A stretch of DNA of 64,000 bases, taken from positions 1 to 64,000 of the forward strand of contig NZ_CAESCM010000020.1 of assembly GCF_903166585.1 (NCBI RefSeq), given 5' to 3'. The position numbers and the translations under genes were made by a program. The stretch's first letter is position 1, and every line of letters begins with the position of its first letter. Of the stretch, positions 26,090 through 34,446 are shown one piece after another. A model generated the notes under the pieces. That model made no database searches, was not told where the DNA came from, and saw only the letters and a program-made list of their open reading frames with translations. This DNA comes from Pedobacter ghigonis (GTDB lineage: Bacteria; Bacteroidota; Bacteroidia; Sphingobacteriales; Sphingobacteriaceae).

Positions 26090-27538
26090 ATGAAAAACAC
26101 CAAACAAATTTGCCTGGCTCTGCTCTTAGCTGCTTCAAGCAGCATGTTAATGAGCGGATGCAAAAAAGCACCTGTTGCAGAACCACAAACAACAACGCTG
26201 GCAAAACCAAACGCATTGGCATCAGGCTCGGGAACCACTCCGCCGAGTTTTGTTACCAATACCAAAAATTTAAACATTGTGATGTTTGTGCCGACAGATA
26301 ATCCGGCACTATCCGATTACAAAACCAGATTAACCGGTTTAATGGTTCATTTTCAGAACTGGTTTCATACCGAAATGTTAAGGTATGGCTACGACAAGTA
26401 CATGGGGTTATCTAAAATCGACTCGACCGGACTGGTAAGGTTTATTGAAATCCCGGCAGCAGGTCCGCAGGCAGATTACCCTTATTCTTCGAGTGTATCG
26501 GCAACCAAAATCTTAAACGAAATTGCGGCCTACAAAGCTACACATGCATCAGAATTTTCAAATTCGAGCCACACACTTATTTTATTGCCACAAAGAACAG
26601 ATGTTGCCGCCGGTGATCAACCCTTTTATGGTTATGGTAAAAACTGTTTTGCCGTTGATAATGCAAATATGGCAGTCGATAAAATTCCAAATCCAAGCTC
26701 CAATTATCTAGGTGGAATGTTGCACGAATTGGGACATGGTTTAAACTTACCACACGATCACGCCAAATATGCTTCCGAACAACCAACGTTGGGCACTTCA
26801 TTAATGGGGTCGGGTAATGTTTCATTTAGTAAAGGACAGCCTACTTTTTTAACTGAAGTTGATGCTGCAATCCTAAACAGAAACGAAATTTTCCAGGATC
26901 CATTGCCACTCGAAATCCCTTATGAAGCTGCAACCACAACAATTAGTGCCAATGCTTCATTTAACAGTACCAATCAAACAATTAACTTATCTGGTAGTTT
27001 TACCAGCGATAAAGAGGTTAGTGATGTATTGGTTTACCTCGATCCAAATGTGAATAACGAAGGGGTAGGCACCAATAAAGATTATAATGCAGTAACCTGG
27101 CGATTTAACCCGGGGGCAAGTCAAACTCTTTCCGGATCTATGCCATTAAGTGAACTTTATTATAAAAATAACGAGACTTATGAGTTAAAAGCTAAATTGC
27201 TGCTAAAAAACGGCAATACGATAACCCAAACGTATTCATTCTCGTTCCTGAACGGTGTACCGCAAATAGGAGCTAACGGATCGGCTAGTTTTTTCCCGAA
27301 TACCAGTTATACCGGAACTGCTGTATCGTTGCCAGTTGGCAATTATACCACCGCCGATCTAATTAGTTTGGGTATTGGTAACAATACCGTTTCATCAGTA
27401 AAGGCTAGTCTCGGTGTAAAGATAATTATGTACGATGGCGACAATTTTACCGGTAGCAGCTATGAGGTTACCTCGCAAATTTGGTATATGCCTACCTTTA
27501 ACGATAAAGCCTCATCAATTAAAGTAATAGCCCTGTAA
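26090..27538 (+). CDS. Metzincin-like zinc protease lipoprotein with beta/gamma-crystallin tail
   Basis: Predicted surface or periplasmic lipoprotein metalloprotease. Signal peptide with lipobox LMSGCKK (Cys about residue 24). The catalytic domain (about 55-275) carries HELGHGLNLPH with zinc ligands His212, His216 and His222 and catalytic Glu213. SLMGSG with Met239 is the probable Met-turn, so a metzincin is likely. Residues 285-385 form a beta-rich domain. The last about 85 residues (395-482) look like a two-motif beta/gamma-crystallin domain (ASFFPNTSYTGTAVSL; IIMYDGDNFTGSSYEV), a fold that often binds calcium. It heads the protease and glycosidase cluster, 12 bp before the M60 gene. Exact peptidase family not determined. 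Confidence 0.75.
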   Translation: MKNTKQICLALLLAASSSMLMSGCKKAPVAEPQTTTLAKPNALASGSGTTPPSFVTNTKNLNIVMFVPTDNPALSDYKTRLTGLMVHFQNWFHTEMLRYGYDKYMGLSKIDSTGLVRFIEIPAAGPQADYPYSSSVSATKILNEIAAYKATHASEFSNSSHTLILLPQRTDVAAGDQPFYGYGKNCFAVDNANMAVDKIPNPSSNYLGGMLHELGHGLNLPHDHAKYASEQPTLGTSLMGSGNVSFSKGQPTFLTEVDAAILNRNEIFQDPLPLEIPYEAATTTISANASFNSTNQTINLSGSFTSDKEVSDVLVYLDPNVNNEGVGTNKDYNAVTWRFNPGASQTLSGSMPLSELYYKNNETYELKAKLLLKNGNTITQTYSFSFLNGVPQIGANGSASFFPNTSYTGTAVSLPVGNYTTADLISLGIGNNTVSSVKASLGVKIIMYDGDNFTGSSYEVTSQIWYMPTFNDKASSIKVIAL

Positions 27539-27549
27539 ACTAAACCGAT

Positions 27550-28917
27550 ATGAAAAAGATATATCCCTTAAGCTTACTTAGCTTCGCTTTCTTACTGTCG
27601 GTTACGGCTTGCAAAAAAGCAAATACAGCAGCCGATAGTCAAACATTTTCGTTAAAAAATAAGGTTTCAGCTACTGGCCCGGTATCGGGTATGGTTGCGC
27701 CGGTAACCCAAACCTATACCGAAAATGTAGGTAGTCAGGCGGTGGCAAACCGGCTAATCCAGTCGAACCATAACGAAATGCTGCCAACCGGTTACTACGT
27801 GGCAGCAAACGACTCTATTTATGTTACCGTTGCTCAGGTAAGCGGCACCCGTTTGCCACAACTGGTATTGGGTACACCTTTTAGAGATAACATCAGGCCC
27901 GTGCGCACTTATTATACCCTGCAGGTTGGTTTAAACAAAATTAAAGCCGATCAGTATGGTGGAATGGCCTGGGTAAAATATGTAAGCAGTGCTACTCCGG
28001 CTGCTTCGGCAAGCCTGAGCTTCGGCAAGGGTTTTAAACCGGTGCCTTACTTTAAGAAAAATGTAACCAGCCATGCCGATTGGTTAACCATGCTCGATAG
28101 TTTGAGCAATGTACCAGATGTAATCATCGAAACCGACCGTGCGCTTGTAGTGGCGCGCAGAGACGATGCCATTACCTATAAAACAGACGATCAGCAGGTG
28201 TTGAGTACCAAAATTGACCAGGTTGTTGATGCCGAAGATGCCTTTAGTGGTATAGACGGATCAACAGCATTGCACACCAAAGGACCTTATAAATACCTCA
28301 TTACCGTTAAAGATCCGGCAAATTCTGGCGATTACATGGCAGCGGGAATCGGTATTTTTTATATCCGTTCTTTAACCTACCGCATTTTGCAAAATGCCAA
28401 TGTGAATGGTGTTTCGGGCTGGGGTTTATGGCACGAAGTTGGGCACATTCACCAACAAGGCCCGTGGACCTGGACCGGTTTAACCGAGGTTACAGTTAAC
28501 CTGTATGCTTTGGCTGCTGAAAGGTATTTTGCGGTTACACCATCTCGGATGAACCGAGATGGAAAATGGACTTCTGTTGATAATTATTTTGCTATTGCAC
28601 AGGCTAGCCGTAATTTTAATGGCACCATTACCAATGCCAACGATGTGAGGCTGGGCATGTTTTATCAGTTATGGATGGCCTATGGTGATAGTTTTTATAT
28701 TGCCCTGCATAAACAAACCCGTACCGAAAACCCTTCGCTAACAACTGATGCAGCAAAAATGCGTTATTTTATGCTGAAGGCCTGTAACATCAGTGGTAAG
28801 GATTTGAGCGACTTTTTTAAGAAATGGGGACTGCCGGTAACACAGTCTGTTTATGATGAAATAACTGCCCTGGGATTACCTGCACCAGCAACTGATTTGA
28901 CAACTTTAAGAGATTAA
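27550..28917 (+). CDS. M60-like (enhancin/mucinase) zinc metalloprotease lipoprotein
   Basis: Gluzincin peptidase of the M60-like family, known for cutting O-glycosylated mucin-type proteins (for example Bacteroides BT4244). Lipobox VTACKKAN (Cys about residue 21), an N-terminal beta domain (about 50-165), and the catalytic motif HEVGHIHQQGPWTWTGLTE, with zinc ligands His295, His299 and Glu313 and catalytic Glu296. This fits the M60 pattern HExxH-(8-28)-E, and the aromatic GPWTW stretch is family-typical. Length 455 is a compact version without extra carbohydrate-binding modules. It is followed by a perfect hairpin and then fucosidase genes, which suggests joint attack on glycoproteins. Confidence 0.88.
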   Translation: MKKIYPLSLLSFAFLLSVTACKKANTAADSQTFSLKNKVSATGPVSGMVAPVTQTYTENVGSQAVANRLIQSNHNEMLPTGYYVAANDSIYVTVAQVSGTRLPQLVLGTPFRDNIRPVRTYYTLQVGLNKIKADQYGGMAWVKYVSSATPAASASLSFGKGFKPVPYFKKNVTSHADWLTMLDSLSNVPDVIIETDRALVVARRDDAITYKTDDQQVLSTKIDQVVDAEDAFSGIDGSTALHTKGPYKYLITVKDPANSGDYMAAGIGIFYIRSLTYRILQNANVNGVSGWGLWHEVGHIHQQGPWTWTGLTEVTVNLYALAAERYFAVTPSRMNRDGKWTSVDNYFAIAQASRNFNGTITNANDVRLGMFYQLWMAYGDSFYIALHKQTRTENPSLTTDAAKMRYFMLKACNISGKDLSDFFKKWGLPVTQSVYDEITALGLPAPATDLTTLRD

Positions 28918-28929
28918 AATTTAATACCT

Positions 28930-28959
28930 TACACTCCGGAAGCGTTTTTCCGGAGTGTA
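28930..28959 (+). terminator. Strong hairpin between M60 and GH29 genes
   Basis: Perfect 12-bp stem TACACTCCGGAA (28930-28941) and TTCCGGAGTGTA (28948-28959) with a 6-nt loop, followed by TAATTT rather than a long T run. It could be a leaky terminator or an mRNA-stabilising hairpin that lowers expression of the downstream glycosidases; the next ATG is 12 bp later. Confidence 0.6.
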
Positions 28960-28970
28960 TAATTTGGCTA

Positions 28971-30359
28971 ATGAAAAAAATATACCTGCTTTCTTTATTT
29001 ATGCTGTGCCAAGCCTTAAGGCTATCAGCACAATCAGGTCCTATCGATCAGTTTAAGGCCGATAAATTTGGCATGTTCCTCCATTGGGGATTGTATGCGC
29101 AAACCGCCGGCGACTGGAAAAACCATGTCGTAAAAGGAGGTGAACATTTTATGCTGTACGAGCGTATTCCGGTGAGCGAGTATGTTACTATTGCCAATCA
29201 ATTCAATCCAACAAAATTCGATGCCGATGCCTGGGTTAAACAGGCTAAAACCGCCGGAATGAAATATGTTGTTTTTACAGCAAAACACCACGATGGTTTT
29301 GCGATGTACAATTCGGCCAGCAGCGATTACAATATTGTAAAACGGAGTCCGTTTAAACGCGATCCGGTTGCAGAGCTGGCCAAAGCCTGCAAAAAATATA
29401 ATTTAATGCTTTGCCTGTACTACTCTTTGGGCAGAGATTGGCAAGATCCGGATGTGCCAACCAACTGGCCGGTAAAGGCCGGAAGAAGCAACACCTGGGA
29501 TTATCCGAACGAAGACGGGAAGGTTTTTAACCGTTATTTTGAAAGAAAGGTTAAACCACAAATTACAGAGTTATTGAGCAATTATGGGCCTATTGGCGTG
29601 CTTTGGTTCGATACGCCAGAATTAATCAGTAAAAGCGAAAGTGCCGAACTGAAAGCACTTGTTCATAAATTACAACCCAATTGTTTGGTAAATAACCGCA
29701 TTGGAAATGGTTTAGGCGATTTTTCGATCTCAGAACAATCATTAACACCATCATCAAAAAAAGCATGGGAATCGTGCTTAACCATAGGCAAAAACTGGGG
29801 GTATAACCGGCACGATAGCACCTGGAAATCGCCGGATGTATTGGTGCGACATTTGGTAGAAGTAGTAGCCAACGGCGGCAACCTTTTATTAAACATTGGT
29901 CCGCAAGGCGATGGTACATTTCCCGATTGGGCTACGTCAAGATTAAACGCAATAGGGGGCTGGATGAAAACCAACCACGAAGCCATTTATGGTACACAAC
30001 CCTGGCTGGTGGTTAAAGAAACCACGGCAACTGCCGAAGAAAGCAGCACCATTGAAGCCAGTAAAAACGCTACTAAAGATGCTGTTTTTGATGGCACACC
30101 ACAAACTATCGCACCAGATGTATATTACACAGCAAAAGGTAAAGTTATTTATGCGTTTTTAAGAAGCTGGCCAACGCCACAGGTAATATTGAAACAGATC
30201 AATAACAAAACCGCATCTGTAAAATACATTAGCCTGTTAGGCAGCAAAAAGAAAATTAAATGGACCGGTACCAATCAGGAATTGAAGCTGGATTTGCCTG
30301 CTGATTTTAAAAATATAACCGATGTACCGGTTTACGTATTAAAAATAACTACCAATTAA
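28971..30359 (+). CDS. GH29 alpha-L-fucosidase (first copy)
   Basis: Retaining alpha-L-fucosidase, secreted via a signal peptide ending near LSAQ. The (beta/alpha)8 barrel shows KFGMFLHWGLYA, VFTAKHHDGFAMYNS (the HHDGF fucose-binding motif) and VLWFDTPE with nucleophile Asp214. A small beta-sandwich C-terminal domain ends the 462 residues. The short type is often the relaxed or alpha-1,3/4-acting group, but linkage cannot be read from sequence. Its stop overlaps the start of GH20 by one base (TAATG), indicating coupling. Confidence 0.93.
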   Translation: MKKIYLLSLFMLCQALRLSAQSGPIDQFKADKFGMFLHWGLYAQTAGDWKNHVVKGGEHFMLYERIPVSEYVTIANQFNPTKFDADAWVKQAKTAGMKYVVFTAKHHDGFAMYNSASSDYNIVKRSPFKRDPVAELAKACKKYNLMLCLYYSLGRDWQDPDVPTNWPVKAGRSNTWDYPNEDGKVFNRYFERKVKPQITELLSNYGPIGVLWFDTPELISKSESAELKALVHKLQPNCLVNNRIGNGLGDFSISEQSLTPSSKKAWESCLTIGKNWGYNRHDSTWKSPDVLVRHLVEVVANGGNLLLNIGPQGDGTFPDWATSRLNAIGGWMKTNHEAIYGTQPWLVVKETTATAEESSTIEASKNATKDAVFDGTPQTIAPDVYYTAKGKVIYAFLRSWPTPQVILKQINNKTASVKYISLLGSKKKIKWTGTNQELKLDLPADFKNITDVPVYVLKITTN

Positions 30360-31945
30360 TGAAATTACTTGTTCTGGCCCTTTCGTTTTTTACCACTGTT
30401 GCATTTGCCCAGGTTGGCAACATTATCCCCATGCCCGATAAATATGTTAAAGGCAACGGCTTTTTTACGTTGAATAACAACAGTACCATTAGCTACAATA
30501 ATAACCAGTTAAAAACAATAGCTTACTATTTTCAGAATGAGTTGTTGAGCCAAAAAGGTATTACGATACAAAGGCAAACTAAAGCGGCAAATATTGCGCT
30601 GGTACTTAAACCAAATGCGAAAATTACCGATTCGAGTGCTTACCAGTTGAATATAAAACCTGATCAGGTTACCATTTCGGCTAGTCATCCTAACGGCGTT
30701 TTTTATGGTGTAATTTCCTTATTGCAAATGGCGCTTACCAGTAAAAATAATCAGATCGAGGCGGCAGAAATCAGCGATGCAGCAGCTTACGGCTGGCGCG
30801 GCTTCATGCTCGACGAATCGCGCCATTTTTTTGGTAAACAAAAGGTGAAATCGATTTTAAACTGGATGGCCTTTTACAAACTCAACACCTTTCACTGGCA
30901 TTTAACCGATGAACCAGGCTGGCGCTTAGAAATCAAGAAATACCCAAATCTGGCACTTATTGGCGGAATTGGCGATTATTTAAATCCAGGTTTACCGGCT
31001 CAGTTTTATACTCAGGCCGATATTAAAGAAATTGTGGCTTATGCCGCAGAACGATACATTAAGGTTATCCCCGAAATTGATATGCCAGGTCACGCAACAG
31101 CGGCCAACAAGGCTTATCCCGAATTTTCGGGCGGTGGTTCGGCTGGGCACCCTGAGTTTACCTTTAACCCCGGTTTAGAAAAAACATACCGCTACCTAAC
31201 CGATATATTAAAAGAAACCAATGTACTTTTTCCTGCCGGAATGATCCACCTTGGAGGCGATGAAGTGAGCTATGGCAACGAAAAGTGGAAAAGCAATGCC
31301 GATATATTAAAACTACGTGAGCGTGAAAAGCTTAATAATGATACAGAAGTAGAGCAATATTTCATGAAACGCATGGCCGATTCGCTTTACAGCCTCCGTG
31401 CCAAAGCAATTTTTTGGGATGAAATGGTTGATGTTAACGTGCCAAAAGAAAAAACGATTATCTTCTGGTGGAGACATGATAAACCAAGCCAGTTGCGTAC
31501 AGCACTTAGTAAAGGCTATCAAACGGTTTTATGCCCCAGATTGCCGCTTTATTTCGATTTTGTGCAGGATAGTACCCATCAGTACGGCCGCAAGTGGAAT
31601 AAGTTATATAACCCGATTGAGCAGGTATACCAGTTCGATGCGCGCGCCTTTGCTGCAGATGCAAAAGAGCAAACACTCATTTTAGGTATTCAGGCCGACC
31701 TTTGGACCGAAACCGTGGATGGCGATTTTCGCCTGGATTATTTACTTTTTCCACGTATTGCTGCATTGGCCGAAGCCGCCTGGACTAAAAATTCACGCAA
31801 AGATTTCGCGGTATTCAGCAACAGTTTAAAGCCACATTTAGCACTTTATGGCCAGGCAGGTTTATATTATTACAATCCTTCAAAACCACTGCAAAATCCC
31901 GAATTGCCGGTAAAAAGGAAGAAACCCTTAAATTATAAAGATTAA
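30359..31945 (+). CDS. GH20 beta-N-acetylhexosaminidase
   Basis: Exo-acting beta-hexosaminidase releasing terminal GlcNAc or GalNAc by substrate-assisted catalysis. Signal peptide MKLLVLALSFFTTVAFAQ, a GH20b N-terminal domain (about 20-140; IIPMPDKYVKGNGFFTL), and a TIM barrel with YGWRGFMLDESRHFF, NTFHWHLTDEPGWRLEIK, IPEIDMPGHA and the catalytic pair Asp301-Glu302 in HLGGDEVSYG. Length 528 is a compact normal form. It is coupled to the upstream fucosidase by a one-base overlap, fitting sequential removal of fucose then HexNAc. Confidence 0.95.
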   Translation: MKLLVLALSFFTTVAFAQVGNIIPMPDKYVKGNGFFTLNNNSTISYNNNQLKTIAYYFQNELLSQKGITIQRQTKAANIALVLKPNAKITDSSAYQLNIKPDQVTISASHPNGVFYGVISLLQMALTSKNNQIEAAEISDAAAYGWRGFMLDESRHFFGKQKVKSILNWMAFYKLNTFHWHLTDEPGWRLEIKKYPNLALIGGIGDYLNPGLPAQFYTQADIKEIVAYAAERYIKVIPEIDMPGHATAANKAYPEFSGGGSAGHPEFTFNPGLEKTYRYLTDILKETNVLFPAGMIHLGGDEVSYGNEKWKSNADILKLREREKLNNDTEVEQYFMKRMADSLYSLRAKAIFWDEMVDVNVPKEKTIIFWWRHDKPSQLRTALSKGYQTVLCPRLPLYFDFVQDSTHQYGRKWNKLYNPIEQVYQFDARAFAADAKEQTLILGIQADLWTETVDGDFRLDYLLFPRIAALAEAAWTKNSRKDFAVFSNSLKPHLALYGQAGLYYYNPSKPLQNPELPVKRKKPLNYKD

Positions 31946-31961
31946 ACACACAAAAATATAC

Positions 31962-33464
31962 ATGAAAAATACGTTAAGATGCGCATTAATTGCTGTTGCG
32001 GCAGTTGCTGGTATAAGCCAGGCAAGCGCACAATGGACAGGCCCTAAAAAGAAGAGTGACACGCTGATTGAAGTTAAATATGGTTCGCTAACACCGCGCA
32101 ACCGTACCGATGCCAATATGCAGGCCTTCCGCAGTTATGGCCTGGGTCAGTTTATCCACTGGGGCATTTATTCTATTGCTGGTAATGAGTGGAATGGTGT
32201 AAGTGCAAGAGGTGGAGCGGCAGCTTCAGAGTGGATCCGCTCGTGGGGTGGCCCAACTGCGCCTAAAGACTGGACAAAAACTTACGATAATTTATATAAA
32301 CAGTTTAATCCTAAAGATTTTGATGCCAAACGCTGGGCCAAACAAGCCAAAGATATGGGGGCAAAGTATGTGATTTTTACCACCAAGCATCATGATGGTT
32401 TTGCACTTTGGCCAACCAAATATTCGGATTACAACATTAGCAACACTCCTTACAAAAAGGATATTGTAAAGCAGATTGTAGATGCTTACACTGCCGAAGG
32501 AATTGATGTGTACTTATATTTCTCCATTCTGGAATGGAACAACCCAAACTATATGGGGAAGGCACCAAAAACAGATGAAGAAAAAGCAAAGTTTGATAAA
32601 TTTTTACAGTACACGCGCAACCAGTTGTTAGAACAGCTGAAAAACTACCCGCAGATTAAAGGTTTTTGGTTTGATGGTACCTGGGATGCTTCGTGGAAAA
32701 GTGCATATCAGTTTACCTACAATCTGGAAAAAGAACTTCGCGAAAAACATCCGGGATTAATCATTGGTTCACGTTTTCGCAATGATGAGCACGGATCGCG
32801 ACATTTCGATTCGAATGGGGTTATACTGGGTGATTACGAGCAAGGCTGGGAGCGTAAGCTGCCTGTAGAGTTCGAGTGGTTAAACGGTAACGATTGGGAT
32901 GCAGTAATGACTATTCCGCCAAATGGCTGGGGTTACATGAAAGATTGGTCGGGCATTTATACTAAAACTACCGACGATTTGTTGGATATGCTGATGCATT
33001 CGGTATCGATGAACGGCAATTTTGTATTAAACTTTGGTCCCGATGGTAACGGAAATATGCACCCCGAAGAAGATAAAATTGCAGCTGAAATAGGTCAATG
33101 GGTAAAACAAAATGCCGAGGCGGTTTATGGGGTGCGTCATGCGGCTTTAACACCTTCAAAACTGGGCTATTTTACCCAAAAGGAAGATCAGTTGTACTTA
33201 ACTGTTTTCAATAAGCCTGTTAATGGCATTGTACGTATCGCCGTGCCTAAAAATGCTACACAGGTTCCAGGGAGTGCGGCACTGCTAATCGGTGATAAAA
33301 GCTTAACGTTAAAACAATCAGATATTGGAATCGACCTGGATAAGAATACTTATTTTGATGTTCTCCTTCCAAAAGATTTCCAGCCCAGCCAGGCATTTGT
33401 AATCAAGATGAAACTGGTTGCTGCAAAAACTAAAACAACAAAATTAATGGATGCCAAAATGTAA
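31962..33464 (+). CDS. GH29 alpha-L-fucosidase (second copy)
   Basis: Second secreted GH29 enzyme, only modestly similar to the first. Signal peptide to SQASAQ; barrel motifs GQFIHWGIYSIAG, VIFTTKHHDGFALW and GFWFDGTWD with nucleophile Asp238. NYPQIKGFWFDG and GSRFRNDEHGSRHFDSNG are distinctive. About 500 residues with a short C-terminal beta domain. It is the last gene of the locus, 16 bp after GH20. Two GH29s plus a GH95 imply several fucose linkages in the target. No terminator is visible after it. Confidence 0.92.
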   Translation: MKNTLRCALIAVAAVAGISQASAQWTGPKKKSDTLIEVKYGSLTPRNRTDANMQAFRSYGLGQFIHWGIYSIAGNEWNGVSARGGAAASEWIRSWGGPTAPKDWTKTYDNLYKQFNPKDFDAKRWAKQAKDMGAKYVIFTTKHHDGFALWPTKYSDYNISNTPYKKDIVKQIVDAYTAEGIDVYLYFSILEWNNPNYMGKAPKTDEEKAKFDKFLQYTRNQLLEQLKNYPQIKGFWFDGTWDASWKSAYQFTYNLEKELREKHPGLIIGSRFRNDEHGSRHFDSNGVILGDYEQGWERKLPVEFEWLNGNDWDAVMTIPPNGWGYMKDWSGIYTKTTDDLLDMLMHSVSMNGNFVLNFGPDGNGNMHPEEDKIAAEIGQWVKQNAEAVYGVRHAALTPSKLGYFTQKEDQLYLTVFNKPVNGIVRIAVPKNATQVPGSAALLIGDKSLTLKQSDIGIDLDKNTYFDVLLPKDFQPSQAFVIKMKLVAAKTKTTKLMDAKM

Positions 33465-33690
33465 TTGGACATCTTCTTTTGACATGCTCAGTGAGCTGAA
33501 AACTTAATTAATATAATTCAAATGGAGACAAAGTGGTAGTATAAGTTTTGGTTTATTAGGATATCCAATACAATTACCAGAAATACTGATAATGTACGTA
33601 GGATTGGTGATCTAATGTGCAGCAGTATAAACATTTTGATTAGTTAGTTAATAATTGCGTAGCGATGGATGTTGCTGCGCAATCCTTTTA

Positions 33691-33789
33691 TTGTCCTTGT
33701 TTATACGAGGATAAACGAGAGGCGCGATTGTATCGCTATGCATTGCAAATGCCTGTTTCTCAAGTGCTCGTTACAAAGCATGACGATTA
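33691..33789. repeat. About 100-bp palindrome-ended repeat, copy 1
   Basis: Shares an identical 40-bp core (33705-33744) with copy 2 and includes the small palindrome GCGATTGTATCGC. Its end hairpins are degenerate (TCCTTGTTTATACGAGGA at the left). Ends with TGACGATTA, like copy 2. Confidence 0.7.
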
Positions 33790-33823
33790 CGGTTTTACCG
33801 TCTTATATATTACATATTTATTA

Positions 33824-33923
33824 TTGTCCTCGTTTGTAACGAGGATAAACGAGAGGCGCGATTGTATCGCTATGCATTAGAAATGCATATTTCCCTCATC
33901 CTCGTTGCAAACGAGGACGATTA
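33824..33923. repeat. About 100-bp palindrome-ended repeat, copy 2
   Basis: Both ends are perfect hairpins with 8-bp stems and 3-nt loops: TCCTCGTTTGTAACGAGGA at 33827-33845 and TCCTCGTTGCAAACGAGGA at 33899-33917. The 40-bp core at 33839-33878 is identical to copy 1. This build resembles REP/MITE units mobilised in trans by Y1 (RAYT) transposases; no such transposase is in the window. Confidence 0.75.
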
Positions 33924-34145
33924 AGGAGATTAAAGATTTTTGACCCTATTAATATACAATTAAAACTGGCAGCCTCCTTTTAACAATTTCGTAATCCTAA
34001 TTAACCACAGTGGTAATAGCAGCTTTTCATCTTTGTATCATATTTCCGGAGGTTAAAACAATAACACATTAATCGGTTATTGCTTTACTATTTTATTGTC
34101 TTCGATATCGAGCGCTTCCGGGAAAGATAATTTAAGCGAAATAAT

Positions 34146-34418
34146 ATGAGACTGATTTCCTGCGTTGCCTTGTTAATGGTTATCCCTGCAGTAGCCTTAT
34201 TGATTAAAGCGGATGACTTACCGGTTAATAAAACAACGGATGCAGCTCCGCAACAGCTTAAAAAAAATATCGGGCAATTAAACACAGCACATTTATCGGT
34301 AACTCAGTCAACGGTAAAAGATAATTCAGGTAAAGATGAATCTTACAAAACCGGTTGCAGTCCACGTTTTGATGGGCGAAGTTATTTCAGCTCCATTCCT
34401 TTATTTACCAAACCATAA
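34146..34418 (+). CDS. Small secreted hypothetical protein
   Basis: Possible 90-residue protein with a hydrophobic signal-like N-terminus (MRLISCVALLMVIPAVALLI) followed by a polar, Lys/Ser/Thr-rich tail with a single Cys in TGCSPRFDG. It ends 13 bp before the alkaline phosphatase gene on the same strand, so it could be co-transcribed. No family is recognised and conservation cannot be judged. It may be chance. Confidence 0.4.
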   Translation: MRLISCVALLMVIPAVALLIKADDLPVNKTTDAAPQQLKKNIGQLNTAHLSVTQSTVKDNSGKDESYKTGCSPRFDGRSYFSSIPLFTKP

Positions 34419-34446
34419 TTAAGGCATTCTGATGCCACAGAAATAT

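Larger units (their letters stand above)
33465..34145. other. Repeat-rich spacer after the glycan locus
   Basis: About 680 bp without a credible gene. It contains the two palindrome-ended repeats listed separately, an imperfect inverted repeat near 33656-33684 (TTGCGTAGC with GCTGCGCAA), and an AT-rich stretch 33930-34145 that should carry the promoter of the small secreted-protein/alkaline phosphatase pair. A short frame at 33665-33880 runs through the repeats and is rejected as coding. Confidence 0.6.

Noticed and set aside
33665..33880. 71-residue frame on the + strand
   Set aside because: It is made almost entirely of the two repeat units and has no gene-like start or composition.
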